A stretch of 64,000 nucleotides of DNA from Aphrocallistes beatrix. Lineage: Eukaryota > Porifera > Hexactinellida > Sceptrulophora > Aphrocallistidae. The notes beneath the pieces were generated by a model that made no database searches, was not told the origin of the DNA, and was given only the letters and a program-made list of their open reading frames with translations. This document shows positions 54,197 through 64,000 of the stretch, one piece after another; positions within the stretch are counted from its first letter, which is position 1, and every line of letters begins with the position of its first letter. The stretch is from positions 1,860,001 through 1,924,000 of the forward strand of contig OY725504.1 of the NCBI GenBank assembly GCA_963281255.1. The letters are read 5' to 3'. The translations under genes and the position numbers were made by a program.

Positions 54197-54686
54197 AGTA
54201 CATGATGTAACATCAGTATAGATCATCCAATTGTAGGCAAAACCATCCAGAGAGGGATTCTTTAATTCTCTCACAACTTGATTCTTAATATCCTCAGAAA
54301 GATCCATAATTCGACGCTGCACAGTGCTATCGGACAAACATATATCACTAAGTTTTCTCTCTGCATCAGTACCAATCATAAGGCGTACAATGTCTTTTGT
54401 GCATGGAAGTATCATTTCTTCTCCGATTGTATGTGGTTTCTTTGCTTTCGCAATCCGTAATGATACAATATAAGGGGCTTCTAGAGCTGATTTTGGATTA
54501 GGATGAAAATCACCAGTAGCATCGAGCTTATTCCTCCTTACAGTGTCTACCTTTCGTTTAAAGAAAGAAATATCTATGTTTTTACAATCAAGATGTTCCT
54601 TTTCAAAATGTCTTTTGAGCTGGAATGGTTTTATAGATTCAGCCGACAATACTTTGAAACAAATTACACATTGTGGATTTTCAATA
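54197..54686 (-). pseudogene. hAT transposase N-terminal piece with BED-type zinc finger
   Basis: Minus-strand frame: NPQCVICFKVLSAESIKPFQ then LKRHFEKEHLDC gives a C2..H-x4-H BED finger, followed by SALEAPYIVSLRIAKAKKPH, TIGEEMILPCTKDIVRLMIG and SDICLSDSTVQRRIMDLSED. It stops at YTDVTSC, which corresponds to the DESTDV region, where a MITE fragment begins; one expected acidic position reads Tyr. The other side is cut by a TTAA-1 fragment. It lies outside the tips of the 52240-54078 element, so it is probably from another copy or a rearrangement. Confidence 0.75.
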
Positions 54687-55253
54687 AATGTGGCTATTAG
54701 GCTAAATAATGAATACAATTGTCGCTAATAATGTGTACAGAAAAATTGGAGAACTTTTGATAATTATTTTGAAAGTTCTGGCCTTGGACCTCGCAGATTC
54801 GGTCAAAAACCCCCATTTAGGGTCCGAAAAGAGATATCTCTCTATCTCTGTAAATATAAGTCCAAATTCTTAGTTCTCACTTCCTAATATACTTTTTATG
54901 AGGGTACATATATGATTCATTGATAATAATTGCATTACATCCTATGGAATGTAAGTTTTAGAATTCTGTCATATGATGACGTTGCATTTTTCGAAAATCC
55001 TAACTTCGAAACTAAAAGTCGTAGATTTTCGCTCTAACTTCCTAATATACTTTTTGGAAGCTCTTTATTCATTCTAAACTGATAGATTATACTTCGTAGT
55101 GCTAGGAATATGAATTATTATTTACAATTATCTCAAAATATTCGGGGTTAGGGGCCTCAAGGAAATTTGTGGATTTTCAGGGTACTCTTGCTATTTTTTG
55201 TAAATATTTGGTTCGAATATACTTAAATCAGAAGTATAAATGCGAATAAATGT
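54687..55253. mobile_element. TTAA-1 internal fragment
   Basis: It matches 4240-4805 of copy 1 (ggcattatgctaaataatga region to gcgaataaatgtct). Both tips are missing, so it was cut on both sides. Confidence 0.65.
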
Positions 55254-55385
55254 CTTCAGTTCATCTCAAATTGATGCACATTCAATTCGTTCACGTTTAC
55301 CTCATAACTTCAGCTCCACTAGCGTTCGTTCAGTTCGTTCACCACTCACACAAATTCCTGTGGCAAGCGTGGGTTAATCATTTAG
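55254..55385. other. Short foreign insert
   Basis: Repeated GTTCGTTCAGTTCGTTCACC-like units, then gcaagcgtgggttaatcatt. The last part resembles the right end of the small insert at about 10090-10110 in TTAA-2 copy b. Non-coding. Confidence 0.35.
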
Positions 55386-56634
55386 CACTAAGATTCCAGC
55401 AATTTGATATATATATTGAACACATTTGGAGAGTCTTTTGACCGCGAGTCCCTAGCAACGGCCAGGAATGTGAAAAAGTTCCTGACCGTTGCTAGGCACA
55501 GACAACCAAAAAATTCTCTAAATATGGTCAATATATATATATCAAATTGCTAGAAATTCAATGCTGGACACGAATTCAAATGATAATCTGGGATGTTTGA
55601 AAGAAGTTATATATCTGGGATTCAGGCGGATACTATCGGATGGGGTTATTTTTGGGTCGCCAAGGATGAATGACCAGTTTTTCACACTTTTGAAGATGAA
55701 AATCTTTGAAATACCATATTCTGAAGTCAAGTACTGCTATAAGTTGCTGATTAAGGATATTTGAATGTTATTTAATATTACAAAGCAATTAAAACTGATG
55801 GAAATTGAGTGATATATATAAATATTTTTTAAATCCTATTATCAGCGACTCTTTTTTCAGTACAGGTATCCCTCGCCGTTCGCGGGGGTTACGTTCCTGA
55901 GAATTGTCGCGAATGGCAAAATCGCGAACGCCAAGAAGTTAGTTCAATGAGAATGGTGGGGTTACGTTCCTAGATTATAAAAACGACGCTAGATACTGTT
56001 TGCTAAATACGTTATTGATTCAATAGTTGAGCTGTAATACTCATACAAACACTGGCACAAGTAAAATCGTAGTAATAAATGAAGTGATAAATGAAAGATA
56101 TAGATCCCCTAGTAGCAAACCTAAGTACCATACCTAAATAGCAAAGTCTAGCCTTTAGTACTAAACCTAAATTGTAGATACGTATAAGGTTATGGACTTA
56201 TGTTAACCCATAAACTACTGAAGAGAGCAACGAAAACCGCGAACAGTCGAGGGAACGAGTCAACGGTTTTTAATAGATCTCGAAGAGTGGAACAAAATAA
56301 ACAGACATATTTTTGATATTACAAATAAAAAGAGAATTATGAAAAAAATTATGCCAAAATTTCTAAAAAATAAATTCCTCGGGTGTTCTCGTGTGAATTT
56401 TTACCAATTTCAAAAAACCGTCTGTTCATTTGATTGATCACGCATTTATGAAAGAATTTGACAATTTTCTCCAGGGTTGTATGCATATTGTCTCCGATTT
56501 CTTCCTTGTAAAATGTCCAATTTTTCTGTTGAATTTTTCAGTTATTAATGCAGTTTTGCAAATAACTCTGCGATTCAAATCTGCACTGATAAAATTAAAA
56601 AGTCAAAAGTTAGCTATTATAGGAAAGGCCAACC
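55386..56634. mobile_element. TTAA-2 element, copy c, left end missing
   Basis: It matches 8040-9005 (tttagcactaagattccagc, GTTGCTAGG repeats, aatgaccagtttttcacact) and ends with ATAGGAAAGGCCAACC before TTAA (56635-56638). A MITE lies inside at 55863-56260. It abuts the decayed Ginger copy on its right. Confidence 0.65.
55863..56260. mobile_element. TA-target MITE with CAGGTATCCCTCGCCGTTCG end
   Basis: The left end follows TA and contains GTTCGCGGGGGTTACGTTCC; the right end has the inverted relative ACCGCGAACAGTCGAGGGAA. It interrupts TTAA-2 copy c. Possibly pogo/Tigger-derived. Confidence 0.6.
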
Positions 56635-56638
56635 TTAA

Positions 56639-58480
56639 GTTTCATGAGAATTTAAATGACCCCTGATGTCTAAACATCCCTGACATTCTGGAGCTCTACC
56701 ACACAGATCATCCTGTAATGGATTCATTGCTGTCTTCAATAAGTGAGAAGTACTATTGGGTTAGAATGACGGATGAAATAAAGAATTATGTTTACCAATT
56801 TATTTACCTTAACTATTTCATCCTTATAATCGAACAGAGCTGTTCGGAGTGTCAGGGTGACTGTATCCTCGATCCCAATCTTTCTTCACAAAATAACATA
56901 TTATGTATTTAATGCAAAGTTGATCTGCACTTGCTACAAATGTCTTACTGATTGACTAGGAGAAATCTGACCTAAGGTCAAGCAGTCTATGATCAGTTTT
57001 TATAATCTTTTCAAGTATTTCGTAGTTGACCAATTAAAGACTCAAATTTTAAGATGTTTCATAATATACAGTAAATGTGCTTTAATAAAAGAAATACATA
57101 TACTACATATTCGAAGCCTGATTTGTAATCGTATTGCTAAGTATCTTATCTGAACAGCCCAGAAAGAAATCCAAACTTACACAATCGCTTTTAAATTATT
57201 CTGGTATTATGAACGCCTTTTTCATTTTCTTTTTGTTTACCCCGTCTACTAGCACATCAATACAGAGAACCGAGAACCTTGGTGTTTGTTTGGGTATCCA
57301 GCATCTCATTAAAAACCACTTTTGTATATCGTTATCTGAAAAATTTCCATATTAAAAAAGATAAAATGAAGTAAATTTCAATTGTAGCGAATATGGAGTT
57401 TATATTATTTACATACATACTTCTAGGTTATATCTTGTCACGGATGCCAGGTAACAGCTGGAAAGGTTCTACAGCCACAACGCGAATTACAACCAATAGT
57501 CCCACCTGAGCTCATCAACAACATGCCTGCTAACGAATTCGGAAATTTTCATGTTCTGGTTGTGGTATGCTATCAGTTCGAAATTTGTAGTCGCACGGCC
57601 ACTTAAGACAAAAACATCGACAGAAGTTTTAGCTGAGTGCGCAATATTTATCTGAGATTTGGGGTACCAAGAGCCACAAAATTCTCTGCATTCGAATTGA
57701 TGTCTGGACGGAAATATGACCTAGCACCCTTACTTAAATTATGTAATAATGCCAGCAAGGAAGAGGTTTCGAATGTCAGTGAAGAAGTACTATCTGACAA
57801 TGATTATTCTCAAACGGAATCTCACGACTTCAGTCTTCAGTCTTCCTCTATATTTGCTTCATGAACGGGTAAATGAATTTAAAAAATGTTCGTACTCAAA
57901 ATGAAATGGAAGCACGTATGAATGTAAAAGTAGAACAGTTCGGACAGAAAAAGACAAAAAAGTGATGGATAACAGGTAAATCCAATAATAGAAATGCAAT
58001 GCGTGGCAATATTGAAAAGGACTGGAACTGTTTCTTTCGTTTCATATCTCAAGTAATATCTGGGACTCAAGCACATCACCAACAATTGCAAGGTGAACTA
58101 TGTCGGTTTATTGCAACATGGTAGAGAGTTCACTCAAAAAATATCTGAGGACAAGATTCTATCAAGAAACTTCCCCTTTAGCCTATCTTAGGCAATTAGC
58201 GATGACTCAGAGTGGAATATGGGCTAGTGATGTCGAAATTGTTAATGTCGTGAAGATGTTCAGCACGGATGTCTTCGTTGCAACAAAGCTTCATAGCCTT
58301 GCATTAGTAGAGAAGAATATAATGGTTACGTTACTCTGGTTGCGAATCAACGAAGTCACTTGGTATCTATATTAACAACTACGACAACCATTTTGAGCCT
58401 GTTACAAGGTTAATGAATCATGGATGTGAATCGTACAGATCAGTCAATTCTAATGAGATAATTGTAGTTGACTAATGATT
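56639..58480 (+). pseudogene. Decayed Ginger1-type element copy with integrase and OTU remnants
   Basis: Recognisable islands in order: 56690-56795 (LELYHTDHPVMDSLLSSISE, the zinc-site histidines), 57425-57600 (LQPQRELQPIVPPE and FHVLVVVCYQ, core region), 57680-57862 (FSAFELMSGRKYDLAPLLKL), and 57990-58375 (DWNCFFRFISQVISGTQAHH and GIWASDVEIVNVVKMFSTDV, OTU region). The order matches 38208-42592, and the OTU part shares the same lead and spacing. It has many breaks, no TIRs were found, and it is clearly older than the copy at 35719. Confidence 0.72.
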
Positions 58481-58705
58481 GATTAACTAAATACTAGCTA
58501 GCTAATATTCATTGCTTCTCTTGCTTGTTTTAACAATACTATGTATTTAATAAAGCTCAAATTATGCTTCGTATTCAATAAAAAAATGAACTAACAAACT
58601 TTTGCCTTAGCAAGTTTACCTATAATATTGAACCTCTGTATAGCGATCACCTGTTTAGAACTCACCACAGCCTACGTAACTATAGCCTTTTCACGGTATT
58701 TAACT
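58481..58705. other. Spacer between Ginger copy 3 and the KDZ-like gene
   Basis: Contains a poly(A)-like AATAAA at about 58549 and 58579 and a fragment of the pogo-like MITE family (tattgaacctctgtatagcg) near 58625. No gene. Confidence 0.35.
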
Positions 58706-59302
58706 ATGGATTTTGATCACTTGCGAGGTAAATTAAATAGAATTTAATGTAGATTTTTTCTCTCTACATAACACATGAAAAAGGTTTCAATAAATGATGT
58801 GTATTTGTAGGAATTGTTGTGCTGAACAAAAGGAGAATCTTAATTGAAAGAACAAATCATCTATGTACCTATTGTAAAAGTAATACTTGTATTCATTTTC
58901 AAGCATTTGATTTATGTTCACAAAACGATAGCGTGCAAGTTTGTGAAGCAAACAATTTAGAAGACTTGATTTACTATCACCCTAATTCTAAAGATATATT
59001 TCTGTTGAAAGAAGATACTTTTCACTGTTTTCAATTAAATAATGGCAATTAGTTTGTAATTCTTGTCCTTTAATGTGCAAGGAATATCTTAAGCTCAAAA
59101 TTGTTCTCGATAAATTTACATCTGATGCATCAATATAACATCAGAAAAAAGTTGAATACAATATTATATCAACCAGACCAATACCATTTAGTCTTGATGA
59201 GAACCAGATTAAAATTTACAACCATCAACTCCGCCATGGTATCAATTTGCCTGTAAATATCTATCCTGAAAAGGATCGTTGTGACAATGGTTTTAATTTC
59301 AA

Positions 59303-59799
59303 CAAGCGCGCTTCGCTTGCTTGCGCTGCGCGGCTGGCGGACACTTCGTGTCCGCCGGAGGCTCCCTTCGGTCGCCTGGAGTCACATTGGTTAATTATAA
59401 GGGAGATAACATCTCTAAATATGTCTGTTCTACTGTGCTAATCGATATCACTCGAAAAATCACCAAATTTGTCAATTTTCAAAGTGATGAGTCATCATTT
59501 TTTGATGAAAGTCGCATCATATGTGAGGTATGTTAGTATACAGATTCTATTAAAATTTCAGCCTTCTATCTCCTATAATGGCTGAGTTATGCCCGAATAA
59601 CTGTGTTGCTTAACTTTTAAAAATGTGACAATGACGTCATAATTCCATGATGAGTCGACATTTTGCTCTGAACTCAGAACTTGCTGGAGCCATGGCCAAA
59701 AGACTCCCACATGCCAAAAAACAGCCTTCTGCGACCGGCAGTTTCTTCAATCAATTCGTTACAGATATATATACAATCATCGAGTTTTAATAGTAAGGA
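59303..59799 (-). mobile_element. Non-autonomous Helitron, copy P, inside a KDZ exon
   Basis: 3' end GCGAAGCGCGCTTG (complement at 59303) and 5' end TCCTTACTATTAAAACTCGA (complement ending 59799). The host exon reads ..ttcaa | taaagaag.., so insertion was between A and T with no duplication and no loss. Length is 497 bp with a complete, well kept body, so it is fairly young. Confidence 0.8.
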
Positions 59800-59915
59800 T
59801 AAAGAAGAGCAGCTAAAACTGGAAAAAGTTGGAGTAGTTATCTATATGGAGAACGATGTAAATGAATTCAAAGAACACAAGGGTAAGTATACGTATAGTA
59901 CAGATATTATATATA

Positions 59916-60381
59916 CTCTAATCGCCCAAAAGTATTTGAAATACTTACTATTTTTCATCATAATTAATTGTAAAGTGGGTCTATTCATGAGTGAAATGTA
60001 ATCAAACTGTTGCAGATATTATAATTTCGATTTCAAATTCATTTTCTACACATTCGAATTACTCAAGTTAGATGCCTTGTATTGATATTTTCATTTCTAA
60101 GGCTAAGATTCATCAAACTGTGCCACTTTGTGTTACTCCACGTCATCATGTCTAAATGTAATGGGAGTAAAAAGTGGCACAAAATTACATCGATCGATAA
60201 AAATTCAACTTATGAATGAATATAGCAATAGATGTAATTCGAATGTGTAGTATATGAATTTGAAATCGAAATTACAGCATCTGTTACAGTTTGATTACAT
60301 TTCTCTTCATGAATAGACCCACTTTATAACTAGTTATGATGGAAAATAGTAAGGATTTCAAATACTTTTGTCCGATTAGAG
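59916..60381. mobile_element. Tc1-like fold-back MITE in a KDZ intron
   Basis: Ends CTCTAATCGCCCAAAAGTAT and ATACTTTTGTCCGATTAGAG, flanked by TA. The arms complement each other for over 100 bp (agtgggtctattcatgagtg and its mate near 60310). Related in end style to 6184-6661. Confidence 0.7.
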
Positions 60382-62261
60382 TACTCGAATAATTTCAGTT
60401 TCCCTCAATATCTAAGAAAGTGTCGTTTTAAGTATAAGTACTACTTTCTAATATTAATTAACAATGAGTTTCTAATCTCATAATGATTCAATATCGTGGT
60501 TATTTTAGTTTACAGTTCAAGATGCTGTGGTCCTTGCAATTGCCTGGCAGTTTTTGAAGGGCAGAACAGTTTATTATTAAACGTCAACAACAGGCACTTT
60601 GTTAATTACAGCTTGTTATACGACTATAGTGAGTTGATGACCATGTCACGAAATACTCTATATGGATATTTGAAGTAGGTTACTTGAGTTAAAAATGTTA
60701 TTGAATTGAAAATATTATCTTATAAAGTTTTACTCTTTAGTGCCAAGAACAGAAAACTCATTAGAATGGGTAGAACGAGCACATTCCGTTACCACATTGT
60801 TTATCAGGCATAGAATACATATCTAAGAACAATTGACATAGATTATACCTCGCACTACTCTTGTCCCAAGTGTAAAGATCAGCCAGATTTGATCATTCTA
60901 GACGGTATTGCAATGGGAACAATGAAAGCTGTTTCAGACGTGGCTATAACATATGATCAGGATCAGCAATTCCCTATGATCCCATATTCAGATCGTGTAT
61001 TTCTTCCTGACACAACTATCAGAAAACAACTCCTTAAATACTGTTCAGAAGGTTTACCAGAAAACATTTTCAATGAGCTATTGAATGTCATACCGATCCT
61101 ATATCTGGAATATTCCAATTCTCCATATTGGAACCGAATGAACGAAAAGCAATAGCTCTTCTTGCTCATGGAAAATCAGTTAGTGAAAATTCATTAGTTC
61201 CAATTTATCAGAAAATGAATACATTGGAAATATTTCTCAATTCTATCCAACCTTCAAAAGATAAACAGGACTTACCACTTAACACCCTACAGTTTCTCCA
61301 TTATTACAAAGCATCCTGGCACAAATTGATGGTCTATTTAGCAGAACATCAAGAAACTTAGTAGAATTTTCTCCCGAAAGCAACAACTATTTCAATTATT
61401 TCCCAACATTTACAGCAAACTATAAGTAAGTACAAACATTACTTTTAAACATTATTTAAGCAGACTTTTGTTGTATTTACTTCGTTATAACGGGGGTTAT
61501 AACGAACACACACAACAAGTATCTTGTTACAATGTTCAATATAACATAGATAAGTATGAATATCCAGTTTCTATAAAATTGAATGTCCTCCGAATTAGCT
61601 TGAGTTTGCATTAATAATCAATACTTTCCAACTTTACCATTCAACACCCCTCTACAGGATACCAGTATACGAAAGTCGGGAAGATGTGTCAGCTGAAAAG
61701 TGTCTCAAAAAGTTCTCTAAGCACCAAAAGTTTTCTCCAGGACTAATAGTCATCGCTTGTAAACACAGGATTTGTTACGGTTACCAAATCCTCAGACAAC
61801 ATGAATCTACAGTTGCAATTTATAATTTGCTATTGACCATTTTCAAAGCACAGCCAAAAGTGATTATCTACGATAATGCTTGTAATTTACATAAAACTTG
61901 TATGAAAAGGTAAGTTCATGTACATATATATCTACTAGGTCATTTATTTATAATACGATGGATATGTTAGATAGTTATTATTTAATATTTTAGGGATCCC
62001 AAATTGTTTCGTAAGACAACTTTTCTCATCGATCGGTTCCATTCTACAAATCACAAGTGTAATCCCTCCTATTCTTTGAGATCCATTCATACCGACGAGA
62101 TGAGGAAAATAAACTCACAAGTTTGCGAGCAACTATTTTCTTCATTAAGAAGGATAGGGACACAGTTCGCATATACTATGCAGATTGACGTCTTCTTTAC
62201 TGCAAGATACTTTTTAGCTTGTTTGAACCAAGACATGATATCCCCAACTAACAAAAATTAG

Positions 62262-62703
62262 AATATTGTAACTCCTCAATTTTTTATTCAAGAGTACCTA
62301 CTAGTATGTATGCATGGTACATTTGCTTCATTATGCATCAATCTTAATGTACTACTAGTAATAACTTGTATGGAAACACATTACACGACACTACATATAT
62401 TACAAAAAAAGTTAGGGACTTTTTCATCGGTGCTTCAAGCCCTACACATGGTTTGTGAAACCATTTAAAGCACTTGGGGCATTCGACCATATGCTGAGAG
62501 GTTGGGCTGGAAGATGGCATAAACACCATAACTTGATCTTTAAATCTTTTCTAAGATTGGTTGTCATCCGAGAACGCAACACTTTGCTCTCTATCTTAGG
62601 AAATGGTGTTAAGATTTCGCTGTTAAAGCAATCTATGAGGTGATATCTCATTTTTACTTGTCTCCAGCAATCTTGGGTTGGGTCGCCTCCAGTTGCTATA
62701 GAC
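62262..62703 (-). pseudogene. Possible PHD-finger fragment
   Basis: On the minus strand at 62651-62500 the frame reads SKVLRSRMTTNLRKDLKIKL and WCLCHLP, and in another frame at 62490-62420 MVECPKCFKWFHKPCV. Together the W/C spacing (CxCxxP...CxxCxxWFHxxC) resembles a PHD finger found at the C-terminus of several transposon proteins. The frame changes within the finger, so it is broken. The element of origin is unknown. 62262-62400 shows nothing. Confidence 0.45.
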
Positions 62704-64000
62704 CAGGCTTGTCCAACCTACGGCCCGCGGGCCACTATCCGGCCCGCCGACATGTTAGGGAACTGTTCCCAGTTTTCTAGTGATACTTAATTGAGTGAAA
62801 CCCAATAAACTTAATTCTGCAAAACCGAATCGATTGAAACCATTTTAAGAAGGGTGTGATATACATAACTTACTGTATAATCTCATTGGATCATATATTG
62901 ATCAAACACATAAGGGATTCTCTCAACTAGAATAGCTCATATAAATTCCCTAAATTCCAAATACTTACAAATAATATACAATCTGAAACTATATCCAATT
63001 ATTTATTTGCAAATATGTCCACTCCCGTAAGTATTAGAAAGAAAAGGAAAATTGATCATGAATGTCGAGTTTTCAAATCCTCTTGGACGTTTGACTTTTT
63101 CGTTGTAGAGCACAATGAGTGCTTATTGTGCTTGATATGTCAGGAGAAGATATCCGTATTCAAAGAATATAATATCAAACGACACTATTCTACTAAACAT
63201 GCCGTAAAATTTGACAACCTTACAGGGCAGGTTAGAATCGATCGGGTGAATCTGTTGAAAGCTAGCGTTACCAGTCAACAATCTTACTTCAAAACTGCTA
63301 AATTAAGTTCTGAAACAGCAACTAAGATCAGCTTTCTAATATCAGAAGCGATAGCCAAGAGAGGAAAACCATTATCTGAAGGGGAATTTGTAAAAGATTT
63401 CTTGGACATATTCGTATCTGTGGCATGCCCAGATAAGAAGTCTACAGTAGAGAGCACCAGTCTTGTCACCAAACTGTTGCTAGAAGAGTAGATGATCTAT
63501 CATCCAACATCGAATCAACATCGAATCGAATCTAAGTGGTCTAACAACTGATGGAGCTCCTGCTATGACTGGAAAGCACAAAGGGTTTGTCAGCCTAATG
63601 CTCAAATCAATGCCCTTTCCTATCATGACATACCATTGCATTATTCATCAAGAACAACTTTGTGCAAAGACCTTAGAAATGAAACATGTGATGGAGAATG
63701 TTGTTAATTCAATCAATTTTATAAGGTCGAAGGGACTCAATCACAGACAATTCCAAGCATTTCTTGCAGAGGTAGGGTCAGACAATAACGATGTTATTTA
63801 CTTTAGTCATGTTCGCTGGCTCAGTAGAGCGTCTACTCTAGCCAGATATTGGTCACTACTTGAAGAAATAAAAACATTCATGACCATCAAAGGAAAGGAT
63901 GCAAGCTTTCTGGATGATGATCAGTGGTTGAATGATCTCGCATTCCTAGTTGACATTACCAAGTATCTCATGGAATTAAATCTGAAACTGCAAGGAAAAA
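62704..64000 (+). mobile_element. hAT element of the GTF2IRD2/Charlie8 type, left part
   Basis: The tip CAGGCTTGTCCAACCTACGG, followed by CCCGCGGGCC, is the classic left end of this hAT group. The transposase starts about 310 bp inside. The element runs off the right edge, so its right tip and target duplication cannot be seen. Confidence 0.8.
63015..64000 (+). pseudogene. hAT transposase related to GTF2IRD2-type proteins
   Basis: From ATG 63015: a BED-like zinc finger (CLICQEK..., C39-x2-C42 and H57-x4-H62), then KTAKLSSETATKISFLISEA, IAKRGKPLSEGEFVKDFLDI and KSTVESTSLVTKLLLEE to a stop at 63491. From about 63535 a different frame resumes with SGLTTDGAPAMTGKHKGFVS, MTYHCIIHQEQLCAKTLEMK, NSINFIRSKGLNHRQFQAFL and YFSHVRWLSRASTLARYW. 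The DESTDV segment that carries the first catalytic Asp is missing between the two, so there is an internal deletion with a frame change. The C-terminal hATC part lies beyond the window. Confidence 0.85.

Larger units (their letters stand above)
58706..62261 (+). pseudogene. KDZ/Zisupton-type transposase gene, multi-exon, broken
   Basis: Predicted exons: 58706-58727 (MDFDHLR), 58811 to about 59302 (cysteine pairs LCTYCKSNTC, then CNSCPLMC; INLPVNIYPEKDRCDNGFNF), 59800-59882, 60509-60674 (RCCGPCNCLAVFEG, NYSLLYDYSELM), 60741-61425, 61658-61909 and 61994-62261. The acidic residues fit a DDE enzyme of this group: DLIILDGIAMG, KVIIYDNACNLHKTCMKR with FLIDRFHSTNHKC, and KINSQVCEQLFSSLRR. A related core is found in HMGXB3-like host genes. 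Breaks: a frame change near 59050, a stop near 60811, and frame changes near 61130 and 61360. Helitron copy P sits in exon 2 and a MITE in the next intron. Removing P restores the frame exactly (..GFNF-N-KEEQLK..). I see no TIRs. Confidence 0.62.

Overview
The window looks like AT-rich nuclear DNA from an invertebrate animal. Introns are short with GT..AG borders, DNA transposons of many superfamilies are nested in one another, and the one clear host gene (SIN1) has an animal-type N-terminus. I see no rRNA or tRNA gene, no CRISPR array, no bacterial-style operon and no LTR retrotransposon. The species cannot be named from the sequence.

Host genes are rare. The best is an uninterrupted SIN1/MAPKAP1 homologue (TORC2 subunit) at 31885-33321. 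A serine/proline-rich hypothetical gene at 13985-14595 is cut by a 200-N assembly gap, and a possible terminal exon lies at 17570-17725. The rest is almost all transposon-derived.

Layout. 1-800: decayed tail of an animal family with a PIN-like nuclease motif and a CXC cysteine region. 1.1-12.5 kb: nested non-autonomous elements, including TTAA-target families, Helitrons, TA-target MITEs and a hAT-like fold-back. 13-20.3 kb: hAT-like elements, the hypothetical gene, Helitrons and a chain of three MITEs. 21.8-27.5 kb: a minus-strand Ginger-type integrase gene with two 1.9-kb TTAA elements in its first intron. 28-31 kb: Helitrons and a third TTAA family. 31.9-33.3 kb: SIN1, followed 90 bp later by a hAT remnant with a perfect 8-bp target duplication. 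34.3-47.6 kb: a five-level nest (Helitron, then hAT-like fold-back, then Ginger1 with integrase plus OTU protease, then a Harbinger element and a separate 2-kb TIR element, the latter carrying a small hAT MITE). 47.6-52 kb: a Helitron head-to-tail junction and a chain of four TA-target MITEs. 52.2-56.6 kb: hAT pieces and TTAA elements. 56.6-58.5 kb: a decayed third Ginger copy with an OTU region. 58.7-62.3 kb: a KDZ/Zisupton-like transposase gene with several breaks. 62.7-64 kb: start of a GTF2IRD2-type hAT element that leaves the window.

How the parts relate. Many insertion sites can be checked inside the window because a second, uninterrupted copy of the target is also present. This shows directly that the commonest repeat inserts between A and T with no duplication (Helitron behaviour), that two families insert at TTAA, that the Ginger1 copy is bounded by GGCC, that the Harbinger copy is bounded by TTA, and that an unassigned TIR family makes a 5-bp duplication. 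No autonomous enzyme for the Helitron or TTAA families is visible here.
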